From CAYOPZ01 sp964406005 (GTDB lineage: Bacteria > Bacteroidota > Bacteroidia > Bacteroidales > SM23-62): a DNA stretch of 64,000 bases. Position numbers and translations under genes: made by a program. A model generated the notes under the pieces. The model had not been told where the DNA came from, searched no databases, and saw only the letters and a program-made list of their open reading frames with translations. Where the stretch lies: positions 1 to 64,000 of the forward strand of contig CAYOPZ010000012.1 in assembly GCA_964406005.1 (NCBI GenBank), read 5' to 3'. Below are positions 25,576-33,737 of this stretch, one piece after another (position 1 is the first letter of the stretch; every line of letters begins with the position of its first letter).

Positions 25576-26543
25576 CAGCGTTCCTCGAAATATTCAAATG
25601 CATCAATGATATCGAGATAGGCACCATCGAATCCGGTCTCCAGTATCCTGTCAAGATAAGCATTCGCGTTTCCGAAAATGATCTTCTGCCATTCCGGGTC
25701 CCAGTACTTCACCTTGAAATTTCCCTCCCAGTCGGGATTTTCCTCATATATCCATGAAGGGTGGCCGGCCGACCAGTCCGTTTGCCAGTAATACCTGTAA
25801 TCCTCGGCTTCCCCTATGCTCAGATAGCAGATGACAAGACGGGTGCCGCCGTTGGCTTTGTTTTTAAGCTGGCTGATATCGTCCGATGTAAAAGGAAGGG
25901 ATTCGTCGAAGAACAGGTCCATGATCACAAGGTCGTATCCAGTGGCAGAAACCGCTTCAATGAACCGGGATTTATCCGGGAATTCCGATGGATTGATCAG
26001 GTAGAGAAAGTTCATGGCGTCGGAGAGCTGAAGGACCGAATCGCTGTTCTCCCCGTACGGCTTAGCGGGATATGAAGGAATATTATCAAGCTCCCTGTGG
26101 TCGGCAGCAAATGAAATATAACCCTTTAATGAATTTTTCAGATAGGAATCATCCGTCTTTGATTGTGCAAAGCAATAGTCTGTGACCAGGATGCTTTTTC
26201 CATTTTCCAGGGCGATATCGAGAAAATCCGTCATGTATTCCGTTTCCCCGGCCGGTGTCTCCAAGTCGTCGCCGTTATATCCGTAGAACAGGTCTTCACG
26301 TGCCTGGGCATCAATGGCAGAAAGATAGGTGAGATCAGCAGTTCCTTCATTGTCCCCGTTGGAGGTAATCAGTTCCTGTCCGTTCTGGGGAATTATAATA
26401 AAGCCCGGATCCATGTCTTTGGCATAGGCGCTCAGGTCCTCGACGAAGATTCTCATTTCCTGCTTGAAATCCAGGTCAGGTATGCCATCATCGCACGCGT
26501 AAATGATCGTCCCCAAAGCCAGGATCGCAACCAGTGATTTCAC
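25575..26543 (-). CDS. GH114-like (endo-alpha-1,4-polygalactosaminidase-type) lipoprotein
   Basis: This 322-aa protein has a short signal sequence and a lipobox-like Cys (GTIIYACDDG, Cys17), so it is probably membrane-anchored outside the cytoplasm. The barrel-fold motifs of the GH114/TM1410 family are visible: RIFVEDLSAYAK, GYDLVIMDLFFDE, RLVICYLSIGEAEDYRYYW, VKYWDPEWQKII and the C-terminal FDGAYLDIIDAFEYFEE, which carries likely catalytic acids. Relatives cleave galactosaminoglycan and are often misnamed cysteinyl-tRNA synthetase-like. It precedes the 39-aa peptide with a one-base overlap. Substrate is unproven. Confidence 0.85.
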   Translation of the reverse strand: MKSLVAILALGTIIYACDDGIPDLDFKQEMRIFVEDLSAYAKDMDPGFIIIPQNGQELITSNGDNEGTADLTYLSAIDAQAREDLFYGYNGDDLETPAGETEYMTDFLDIALENGKSILVTDYCFAQSKTDDSYLKNSLKGYISFAADHRELDNIPSYPAKPYGENSDSVLQLSDAMNFLYLINPSEFPDKSRFIEAVSATGYDLVIMDLFFDESLPFTSDDISQLKNKANGGTRLVICYLSIGEAEDYRYYWQTDWSAGHPSWIYEENPDWEGNFKVKYWDPEWQKIIFGNANAYLDRILETGFDGAYLDIIDAFEYFEER

Positions 26544-26729
26544 TTAAATGAATTTTTTTAAAGTTACTGATTTTTGAGGTAGAATGAGCTTCCTTCTTCC
26601 CATCAGGATGAAAGATTCAGATTTTATTTAGATTCGATTAATATTGAGTGTGTAGGATTAAAAAATTTCCGGCAGTGTGAGTTAAAATGACCTGCATGAT
26701 TATTTTTATAGACTCATAACACCCACATC

Positions 26730-27893
26730 ATGACAAATCAAGGAAGAAGAACATTTCTCAGATCATCCCTGATCGGAGCAGGTGGTGCAATGCTTTCCAG
26801 GCCGCTGATGGCAGGCAGCAATTTCCGGCTCAGGAGTGAAGACATCATTACCCGTACGCTCGGTAAAACCGGACTGGAAATCCCTGTCCTTAGCATGGGG
26901 GTGATGCGCTCCGATACACCGAGCCTTGTTGCTGCATGTCTCGATGCCGGCTTAAAGTATTTCGATACGGCGAACGGTTACATGCGGGGAAGGAATGAGG
27001 AGATGCTGGGAAGGGTATTTAAAGACATTCCCAGGGACAGCTTCTTTATAGGCACCAAGGTGAAGGCACCCCCGGGTACGACGAAAGATGCTTTTCTTTC
27101 AGATCTCGAAACCAGTCTGAACCGCCTGCAGATGGATCATGTGGATATTTTATACCTTCACGGCGCAGTAAGCAGGCAGGAAGTGATGAACGAGACCATA
27201 CTCGATGCTTTGCAAACTGCCAAATCACAGGGAAAAACGCGGTTTGTCGGAGTGTCCACGCACGGCAACGAACCCGAAGTGATCAATGCGGCCGCCGAGG
27301 CCGGGTCCATCGATGTGGTACTTGTCGCCATCAATTTCATGCAGGATCATTATGCCGCAATCAAAACAGCCATGGCACGGGGAGCTGAACAGGGCATAGG
27401 GTTCATTGGAATGAAAACGATGGCCGGAGGTTTTCTTGACCAGGAAAGGCAGATACCTGTAAACGGAAAAGCAGCCCTGAAATGGGCGTTGCAGGACCAG
27501 AACCTGACGACCTGCATCCCCGGATTCACCGCCTTCAATGAACTGCAGGAGGATGCCGGGATACTTACGGACCTGACGCTGACACCGGAAGAACAGGAAC
27601 ACATCAGGAGGTCGGAGATGATAACGGGACTGTATTGCAACCAGTGCGGTCAGTGCCGTGAACAATGCCCGAAAGGGCTTCCGATACCGGATATGATGCG
27701 TTCCTATATGTATACATACGGCTACGGAGAGCTTCGGCAGGCCAGGGATCTGCTGGATGAAGCCCGGGTGCAGCCGGATCCCTGCAGGGATTGCGGCGGG
27801 TGCACGGTCAGCTGTATAAAGGGCTTCCCTGTGGCTGAACGTATAGCGGACGTTTCAAGACTGTCGGATGTGCCTTATGATTTCCTGACATGA
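26730..27893 (+). CDS. Tat-exported aldo/keto reductase with two C-terminal Fe-S motifs
   Basis: This 387-aa protein has a twin-arginine signal (GRRTFLRSSLIGAGGAML). The aldo/keto reductase barrel (about 40-300) keeps the tetrad region: Asp/Tyr in FDTANGYMRGRN, Lys in FIGTKVKAPPG and His in LYLHGAVS. The C terminus carries CNQCGQCREQCP and CRDCGGCTVSC, ferredoxin-like cysteine sets that could hold iron-sulfur clusters. The mix suggests electron exchange rather than a simple NADPH reductase. It overlaps the following DUF6599 gene by four bases. Confidence 0.9.
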   Translation: MTNQGRRTFLRSSLIGAGGAMLSRPLMAGSNFRLRSEDIITRTLGKTGLEIPVLSMGVMRSDTPSLVAACLDAGLKYFDTANGYMRGRNEEMLGRVFKDIPRDSFFIGTKVKAPPGTTKDAFLSDLETSLNRLQMDHVDILYLHGAVSRQEVMNETILDALQTAKSQGKTRFVGVSTHGNEPEVINAAAEAGSIDVVLVAINFMQDHYAAIKTAMARGAEQGIGFIGMKTMAGGFLDQERQIPVNGKAALKWALQDQNLTTCIPGFTAFNELQEDAGILTDLTLTPEEQEHIRRSEMITGLYCNQCGQCREQCPKGLPIPDMMRSYMYTYGYGELRQARDLLDEARVQPDPCRDCGGCTVSCIKGFPVAERIADVSRLSDVPYDFLT

Positions 27894-28756
27894 AAATCAA
27901 CATTCCGGCTGTTGCCCTGGCGTTTCTGATTTTTCCGTTCCTCGTATCCGCGGCAGATGACGATACTGTGTATTTTCCCGGACTGGAGGGATGGAACCTG
28001 AGTGTATCCCGGGACGTGTACACACCGTCCAATCTCTGGGACCTGATCGACGGAGCCGCAGAAGCTTATCTTGCTTATGATTTTATCGATCTTCATCTTG
28101 CGGATTATGAGAATCCGGAGGGGATCACCATTCATGCGGAGGTGTACCGGCACAGTTCGTTGAACAATGCTTACGGTATTTACGCTTCAGAAAGGAGCCC
28201 GGATTATCGTTTCCTGGATCTGGGCGGACAGGCTTATCTGGATAAAGGTGTGCTGAATTGTTTCAGCGGTCCGTTTTATATGAAGTTCTATTCAACCGAT
28301 GAGGCTCCGGACGTACAGGAAAGCCTGATCATCGTTGCCGGGGCTGTTGTTGAAAGACTGGCGCAGGGGAAGGAATTCCCCGGACTTGTATCCCTTTTTC
28401 CGCAAGAAGGGAAATCGCCTTATTCAGATCATTATATCGCAAAAAATTTCATCGGATTCGGGTTCCTTCATTCGGCGTTCACAATGGATTATGATGAAGG
28501 CTACAAACTGTTTATTATCAAGGGAAAAAACAGGGATGAGATCCTGGAAATGGCCGGCAGATACCTGGCTTTTACAAAACAGGAAACAGATCCTGCCCGG
28601 CAAACCAGCTTCACTGTTGCAGATCCCTACAACGGCAGCATCCCTGTGGTTGTTTCAGGCCGGTATCTTACCGGTATCATTAACGGTGCAGGCAATAACA
28701 ATGCAAAAATGAAGCTGGGGGAGCTCGTAAAGAACCTTGAGTCCATGCCGCAGTAA
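27890..28756 (+). CDS. DUF6599-family exported protein
   Basis: This 288-aa protein has a cleavable signal peptide (VALAFLIFPFLVSAADDD). The rest matches the DUF6599 pattern, with LWDLIDGAAEAYLAYDF near residues 47-63 and YGIYASERSPDY near 100. Function is unknown. The four-base overlap with the Fe-S aldo/keto reductase suggests they act together outside the cytoplasm. It ends directly against the convergent GroES-like gene with no gap. Confidence 0.8.
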   Translation: MKINIPAVALAFLIFPFLVSAADDDTVYFPGLEGWNLSVSRDVYTPSNLWDLIDGAAEAYLAYDFIDLHLADYENPEGITIHAEVYRHSSLNNAYGIYASERSPDYRFLDLGGQAYLDKGVLNCFSGPFYMKFYSTDEAPDVQESLIIVAGAVVERLAQGKEFPGLVSLFPQEGKSPYSDHYIAKNFIGFGFLHSAFTMDYDEGYKLFIIKGKNRDEILEMAGRYLAFTKQETDPARQTSFTVADPYNGSIPVVVSGRYLTGIINGAGNNNAKMKLGELVKNLESMPQ

Positions 28757-29140
28757 CTACTCGAACAATCCGGAGTCCCTTATCAGCAGGAGGATTGCCG
28801 AGTGGGGCACGATCACATACCTTTCCTTGTTGAATTCAATCTCATACCCGCTTTTCTGGAGGTAGACCGCAAGGTCTCCTGTTTTTGGCTGAAGGGGAAC
28901 ATATTTAACTTCCTCGCTCCTGTCCTTCCAGGGCTCTTCCGCTTCATTGATTGCCGGGATGGGATATCCGGGGCCCACTTTCAGGACATAGCCCGAGTGA
29001 ATCTTTTCGTTTTCCTGCACACCCGGCGGAAGGTAAAGTCCGGACTTGGTTTTCTCCTGAGGTGATTTGGGCCTGATCAGCACCCGGTCACCTATAACGA
29101 TGAACTTCTCGAGATCGGACTCTTCTATTACCAGCGGCAT
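28757..29140 (-). CDS. GroES-like co-chaperone, solitary
   Basis: This 127-aa protein has a GroES fold: VIGDRVLIRPKSPQEKTKSG near residues 15-34, then GYVLKVGPGY, an insertion (AINEAEEPWKDRSEE) and AVYLQKSGYEIEFNKERYVIV. It is about 30 residues longer than a canonical GroES and has no groL beside it, so it is probably a second, specialised co-chaperone rather than the main one. It could still cap GroEL or serve another ring complex. Confidence 0.8.
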   Translation of the reverse strand: MPLVIEESDLEKFIVIGDRVLIRPKSPQEKTKSGLYLPPGVQENEKIHSGYVLKVGPGYPIPAINEAEEPWKDRSEEVKYVPLQPKTGDLAVYLQKSGYEIEFNKERYVIVPHSAILLLIRDSGLFE

Positions 29141-29179
29141 AATTTTAATTTGCGGAAAGTTAACAAATTTCCGGATTCC

Positions 29180-30304
29180 TTACATTGCCTGTTCCAGATC
29201 CCTGATGATGTCATCGGTATCTTCTATTCCTGCAGACAGGCGGAGAAGTCCATCCGTGATCCCCTCCCTGGCTCTTTCTTCCACACTAAGGTGTCTGTGG
29301 GAGGTAAGTGCAGGAGAGCAGATAATGCTGTCCACACCGCCCAGGCTGACAGAAGGTTTAATGAGCTTCAGCTTTTCCTGGAATTGAACCGGATCGGCCG
29401 ATTTCAATTCAAATGAAAGCATGCCTCCGAAACCCTTCATCTGCCGTTTGGCAATCTCGTGCCCCGGATGATCATTGAGACCCGGATAGTAAACCCTCCG
29501 GATGGCATCCTGTGCCGACAGCCACTCTGCCACCTGTCCGGCGTTCCTGTTTTGCTGCTCAACCCTGAGGGCAAGGGTCTTCATGCTTCTTTCAAGCAGG
29601 TAGATTGTCTGGGCATTCAGGCTGCCACCCAGGCTCAGTGCCATTTTCCTGATCCTGTCCAGATGTTCCCTGCTGCAGGCTACGGCTCCCGCACAAATAT
29701 CGCTGTGCCCGCCCAGGTATTTTGTCGCACTGTGCATTACGATATCAATGCCAAGAGAAACGGGGGTCTGGTTAACCGGGCTGGCAAAGGTGTTGTCGAT
29801 CACGGTAAGCACTTTGTATTTTTTTGCCAGCATCGCAACTGATTTTATATCAGTGATCAGCAGCAGGGGATTGGACGGACTTTCAATATAAATAAGCTTC
29901 GTGTTGGGTTTGATCAAACCTTCCAGGGTCGGGATGGTATTGTTTTTTGCAATGTCAAATTCAATACCGAAAGGTTCGAGTTCCCTGGATACGAAATTGT
30001 AGGTCCCCCCGTAGAGTCCTGTCTGGAAAACCGCATGGTCACCGGCTTTCAGAAAGGTAAACAGAATTGTCGATATGGCTGCCATGCCCGAACTGAACAC
30101 CATGCCTGCCTGGGCCTGTTCCAGGGCCGCCAGTTTCTTTCCTATTCCCCTGGCATTCGGAATGTTGAAATACCTGGGATAGACCGTGTCATCCATGTCA
30201 AGATATGCATATGAGGTGGAGGTATATACAGGGGAATTCACCCCACCTGTTTTTTCGTCGAAAAAGGTGCCTGCATGGACGCATGCGGTTTTAATTGATC
30301 TCAT
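29180..30304 (-). CDS. Trans-sulfuration PLP-dependent enzyme (cystathionine gamma-synthase/lyase family)
   Basis: This 374-aa Cys/Met-metabolism PLP enzyme has the PLP-binding lysine in MHSATKYLGGHSDICAGA, the N-terminal CVHAGTFFDEKTGGVNSP segment, SSGMAAIST and TVIDNTFASPVNQTP. The family includes cystathionine gamma-synthase, cystathionine gamma-lyase and methionine gamma-lyase; the sequence does not separate these by eye. ATG 30304 gives the usual N terminus; ATG 30316 is four codons upstream. No other sulfur-metabolism gene is adjacent. Confidence 0.88.
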   Translation of the reverse strand: MRSIKTACVHAGTFFDEKTGGVNSPVYTSTSYAYLDMDDTVYPRYFNIPNARGIGKKLAALEQAQAGMVFSSGMAAISTILFTFLKAGDHAVFQTGLYGGTYNFVSRELEPFGIEFDIAKNNTIPTLEGLIKPNTKLIYIESPSNPLLLITDIKSVAMLAKKYKVLTVIDNTFASPVNQTPVSLGIDIVMHSATKYLGGHSDICAGAVACSREHLDRIRKMALSLGGSLNAQTIYLLERSMKTLALRVEQQNRNAGQVAEWLSAQDAIRRVYYPGLNDHPGHEIAKRQMKGFGGMLSFELKSADPVQFQEKLKLIKPSVSLGGVDSIICSPALTSHRHLSVEERAREGITDGLLRLSAGIEDTDDIIRDLEQAM

Positions 30305-30386
30305 AACGGGTCTCATTAATTATTTGGTGCGGGAGTATCAAGGTCATATCGTAACAATTGATTTCAGGGCCGGAAAACAAAGTTGG

Positions 30387-31139
30387 TTAAAAATGTTCAT
30401 ATATCCAGCCCGGAGCAATTTTAAGCAAAAGCGAAAAAAGTCTCCAGCGGCGGGAAATGATCATTTTTTTCTTCTTTCTCCGGATGGCCCGGTATATTTG
30501 CCTGGCGGCTTTTTCGGGAGTGCTTACCCAGAATAGCTTATCACCTTTGGCCATGTCGGTAGCCACGAAACCGGGGCGTATATCCGTAATGTATACGGGG
30601 ATTTTCAATCGGGCGGATTTCATTCGCAGACCCTCAAGGTAGTTCGACTGGTATGCCTTGGAGGCATTGTATGCCGGGGCGGACCTGTTGCCACGGAGTG
30701 CTGCGAGGGAAGTAATGCCAACCAGGTGTCCAGGGGGATGTTTGATGAAATATCGGTAGGCATAGGTCATGATGTCTGTAAAAGCGGTCACATTGGTATC
30801 GATGGTCTGGAACTCCGGCTCCGTATCCAGTTCCTCGTTTAAAAAACCGGTCCCGGAACTCAGAACCAGCAGGTCGAGGCCGCCGAGTTCCTTGATAAGC
30901 TCCCCCATATACCTGGCAGTCTTGGAGAGATCGCGGATGTCGAATGCTCGGTATATGATCCTGCCCGGATGTTCGTTCTGCAATTCCTTCAACAGCTGTT
31001 CCCTTCTCCCCGTAATTCCAACCTTGTATCCTTCCCCGGCAAGAAGACGGGCAAGTTCCTTTCCAATCCCCGATGATGCGCCAACGACGATGGCTTTCTT
31101 ATAATCTTCCTGGTCTTGATGAAACAAGTCTCTTTCCAT
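30387..31139 (-). CDS. SDR family oxidoreductase
   Basis: This 250-aa short-chain dehydrogenase has an intact cofactor site (VVGASSGIGKELARLL) and active site: Ser in ITSLAALRGN and Tyr/Lys in YNASKAYQSNYLEGL. Start 31139 (MERDLF) is preferred because the longer version from 31229 adds a non-conserved stretch that would fill the divergent promoter region. The substrate is unknown. It is transcribed away from the GNAT gene. Confidence 0.85.
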   Translation of the reverse strand: MERDLFHQDQEDYKKAIVVGASSGIGKELARLLAGEGYKVGITGRREQLLKELQNEHPGRIIYRAFDIRDLSKTARYMGELIKELGGLDLLVLSSGTGFLNEELDTEPEFQTIDTNVTAFTDIMTYAYRYFIKHPPGHLVGITSLAALRGNRSAPAYNASKAYQSNYLEGLRMKSARLKIPVYITDIRPGFVATDMAKGDKLFWVSTPEKAARQIYRAIRRKKKKMIISRRWRLFSLLLKIAPGWIYEHF

Positions 31140-31245
31140 GGTCCGGGGCTTTTGGTCCGGGACTTTTCCTTCCGAACCTTCCCGGAAAATATACAAAAAA
31201 TTCCCAAATTGCAGGAGATTTGAACCCAATAAATGATTTCATACA

Positions 31246-31749
31246 ATGATGATTCCCACCCGTATAGAGGATTTTACCATCCGGCATGCAGAGGAAAAGG
31301 ACGTTCCGCTTATTTTCTGGTTTATCAATGAGCTGGCCGCATATGAGAAGCTGACACATGAGGTAGCGGCCACGGAGAATATGATCCGCCGTTATCTGTT
31401 CGGCGAAAAGCCCGTAGCCGAGGTGCTTGTAGGAGAGTACAGGAGAAAACCGGTGGGATTTGCCGTATTTTTTCACAATTATTCCACTTTCATGGGAAAG
31501 CCGGGTATTTACCTGGAAGACCTGTATGTTGTTCCTGAGGAAAGGGGCCGGGGATATGGAAAAAGTATGCTGACATACCTTGCGAAACTCGCGGTAGAAA
31601 GAAACTGCGCCCGGTTCGAATGGGCTGTGCTTGACTGGAACGAGCCTTCCATAAAATTCTATGAATCCCTCGGTGCCAGGCTTATGAAGGAATGGATCCT
31701 CAACAGGGTTGAAGGGGAAGATCTCCTGAAGCTTGCCGCGGAATTTTAA
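31246..31749 (+). CDS. GNAT family N-acetyltransferase
   Basis: This 167-aa acetyl-CoA-dependent transferase has FTIRHAEEKDVPLIFWFINELA at the N terminus (split here in meaning: substrate-side helices) and the acetyl-CoA loop YVVPEERGRGYGKSML with YLEDLYV before it. The closing WNEPSIKFYESLGA motif is characteristic of the spermidine/diamine acetyltransferase-like branch. A polyamine or amino-acid substrate is likely but not established. Confidence 0.87.
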   Translation: MMIPTRIEDFTIRHAEEKDVPLIFWFINELAAYEKLTHEVAATENMIRRYLFGEKPVAEVLVGEYRRKPVGFAVFFHNYSTFMGKPGIYLEDLYVVPEERGRGYGKSMLTYLAKLAVERNCARFEWAVLDWNEPSIKFYESLGARLMKEWILNRVEGEDLLKLAAEF

Positions 31750-31770
31750 TTCATTGTCTGTCAGAAACAT

Positions 31771-31824
31771 ACTAATTGAATAGTTAAAAAACTAAATAAA
31801 TAGTTGCAAAACTAAGAAATTAGT
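31771..31824. promoter_or_regulatory. Phased operator array of ACTA/TAGT half-sites
   Basis: ACTA or its complement TAGT occurs at 31771, 31781, 31791, 31801, 31811 and 31821, alternating in orientation with an exact 10-base period. Neighbouring half-sites form overlapping palindromes, for example TAGTT-N4-AACTA at 31781-31794 and 31801-31814, and ACTAA-N4-TTAGT at 31811-31824. The array lies directly upstream of a BlaI-type repressor gene and covers its probable promoter. It is the likely autoregulatory operator, read on one face of the helix. Confidence 0.75.
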
Positions 31825-31834
31825 TTTAATTTAG
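31804..31834 (+). promoter_or_regulatory. Candidate promoter for blaI-like gene inside the operator
   Basis: A TTG at 31804-31806 is separated by 20 bases from TAATTTAG at 31827-31834, one base off the Bacteroidota -7 consensus TAnnTTTG. Transcription would begin near 31841, before the start codon at 31874. Both elements lie among the operator half-sites, so repressor binding should block polymerase. Confidence 0.5.
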
Positions 31835-31873
31835 TCCCGTTGTTAAGCCTGATATTTTCCGTTTTCAGTCATA

Positions 31874-32260
31874 ATGAGAAAGCTGACAAAAGCAGAGGAA
31901 CAGATTATGCACATCCTCTGGGATATGGAGGAGGGACTGGTCAGGGATATCATTGCAAGGTTCCCTGACCCCAAACCTGCTTACAATACGGTTTCAACCG
32001 TGGTCCGCATTCTGGAAAAAAAAGGCTTTGTCGGGCATAAGGCCTATGGCAACACTTATTTGTACCACCCCCTTGTACCCAAGGATGAGTACGCCAGGGA
32101 ACATTTCAAAGGATTCATCAAAGACTATTTTAACAATTCCTTCCCCAAGATGGCCGCTTTTTTTGTCAGGGAATATGATCTGGATATAAGTGAACTGGAG
32201 CGGATTTTGAAGTTGACGGAAGAAGAATTGAAAAAATCAAAACCCGAAGGCAATGAATGA
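31874..32260 (+). CDS. BlaI/MecI-family transcriptional repressor
   Basis: This 128-aa winged-helix repressor has KAEEQIMHILWDMEEGLVRD, AYNTVSTVVRILEKKGFV (recognition helix) and GNTYLYHPLV, followed by a C-terminal dimerisation helix. In this family the repressor is cleaved or released when a partner BlaR1-type metalloprotease senses a signal. The partner is encoded by the next gene, overlapping by eight bases. The upstream palindromic array fits autoregulation. Confidence 0.92.
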   Translation: MRKLTKAEEQIMHILWDMEEGLVRDIIARFPDPKPAYNTVSTVVRILEKKGFVGHKAYGNTYLYHPLVPKDEYAREHFKGFIKDYFNNSFPKMAAFFVREYDLDISELERILKLTEEELKKSKPEGNE

Positions 32261-33683
32261 CCTGTTTTTGTATTTTTTAAAGTCGGGCATTGCCATGGCG
32301 CTGTTCTACCTGGTTTACCATTTCTTCATGCAAAGGGAAACCCATTATTCGGTCAACCGTTTTTACCTGCTGGGCACGATCATGCTGTCCTTGATTGTTC
32401 CCCTGATCACACTGGAAAGCCTGTTTCCTGCAAGTGAAAAAGTTCCCTCTCTGTTTTTGAGTCTTGATGAAGTGAAGCGGGGTGTTTCCATGCCGGATCC
32501 GGGAGGATACGGGATGGATGTTGTAACGCTTCTCCGCTGGATATACCTCGGGGGCGTGGTTGTTCTGTTTGGCTGCCTCCTTTTTGAATTTATCCGGATT
32601 TTGCTGTTGAGAAAAGTACATCAGGTGCCTTATGGCCCGATGAGGATCATTTTCGTAAATAAGGAAATCATCCCTTTTTCCTGGTTCAACCTGATATTTA
32701 TGGACCATTCTTCACGGGAAGACCCCCAGATAAATACCGTTCTTCACCACGAATATGCACATTACAGAAATAAGCATTTCATAGATCTTCTTCTCATGGA
32801 GTTGATCGTGATATTTCAATGGTTTAATCCTCTGGTCTGGCTCTATGCCAGGTCAGTTAAGGAGATTCATGAGTATCAGGCCGATGCTGCCGTGCTTCAG
32901 GGAGGGAAGGACGCAGGAAGTTATCAGGCCATGCTGGTTAACCGGCTCACCGGAGCGGAAGTATTCAGGCTTACCAATGCTCTCAGTCAGTCTTTAACCA
33001 AAAAACGTATGATCATGATGACAAAAATGAAATCAAAAAAAAGTGCCTGGCTCAAGGTTTTTCTTGCCCTGCCAGTGCTTGCAGCCCTGCTTCTGCTGTT
33101 CGCCGGCAAATCCGCCGGAATTCCCTCGGATGAACCTGTCCTTGTATCCGGAAGGGTGGTTGAGGCCGGAACAGGGAAACCTCTTGAAGGAGTATTTGTT
33201 ATAATAAAAGGAATCACCACAACGGGAACCATTACTGATAAAAACGGGGATTTTACGATCGAGGTGAAAGACAGGGAGGCAACATTGATGTTTGCCTGTT
33301 CCGGTTATAAGACAGTCGAATCACCCGCAGGGAGTGAAAGTATGCTGATAAAACTTGAAAAGACATCGGCCGGGCAGCTGCCTACGGAGCTCGAGATCAA
33401 GACACCGCCGCTTCCGCCGCCGCCACCCCCTCCGGGAGGTGACCAGGACGAGATGCAGGAAAGTCAGGTACGGATCATCGGTGAACGGTCTGGAATTGAT
33501 ATGTCAAAGGTTTTATATATCATAGACGGCGTTCCGCAGGAAGGTGATGATCCGCTTTCAGGGTTGGATCAGGAAACCATTACTTCAATCCAGATCCTCA
33601 AAAACAGGGAAGAATTAAGAAATTATACCGATGGGGATTATAAGGGCGTAGTAATTGTAATTACGAAACCCGTCCGGGAGTGA
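32253..33683 (+). CDS. BlaR1-like M56 metallopeptidase with CPD and receptor-plug-like C terminus
   Basis: This 476-aa protein has several N-terminal transmembrane helices (MALFYLVYHFF, IMLSLIVPLITLESL, IYLGGVVVLFGCLLFEF) and the M56 zinc site HHEYAHYRNKH (HExxH, near residue 166). A further transmembrane helix lies near 270-285 (LALPVLAALLLLF). The outer part is unusual: a CPD domain (VSGRVVEAGTGKPLEGVFVI), a proline-rich linker and a final segment resembling a TonB-receptor plug (LYIIDGVPQ, QILKNREELRNYTDGDY). There is no penicillin-binding sensor domain. The signal is therefore probably not a beta-lactam. It pairs with the BlaI-like repressor. Confidence 0.87.
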   Translation: MNDLFLYFLKSGIAMALFYLVYHFFMQRETHYSVNRFYLLGTIMLSLIVPLITLESLFPASEKVPSLFLSLDEVKRGVSMPDPGGYGMDVVTLLRWIYLGGVVVLFGCLLFEFIRILLLRKVHQVPYGPMRIIFVNKEIIPFSWFNLIFMDHSSREDPQINTVLHHEYAHYRNKHFIDLLLMELIVIFQWFNPLVWLYARSVKEIHEYQADAAVLQGGKDAGSYQAMLVNRLTGAEVFRLTNALSQSLTKKRMIMMTKMKSKKSAWLKVFLALPVLAALLLLFAGKSAGIPSDEPVLVSGRVVEAGTGKPLEGVFVIIKGITTTGTITDKNGDFTIEVKDREATLMFACSGYKTVESPAGSESMLIKLEKTSAGQLPTELEIKTPPLPPPPPPPGGDQDEMQESQVRIIGERSGIDMSKVLYIIDGVPQEGDDPLSGLDQETITSIQILKNREELRNYTDGDYKGVVIVITKPVRE

Positions 33684-33708
33684 ACCCGTTTACCTTTTGA
33701 GCTGGCGT

Positions 33709-33737
33709 TCCGGACAGGGGACCGGATTTGGTTTTTA
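33709..33737 (+). terminator. Weak candidate terminator after the M56 gene
   Basis: TCCGG (33709-33713) pairs with CCGGA (33722-33726) and a T-rich run follows to 33737. The stem is only five base pairs, so this is a weak call. It lies between the ends of two convergent genes. Confidence 0.3.

Noticed and set aside
30387..31229. Longer SDR form starting at 31229
   Set aside because: The extra 30 residues are not SDR-like and would fill the divergent promoter region; ATG 31139 gives the usual start.
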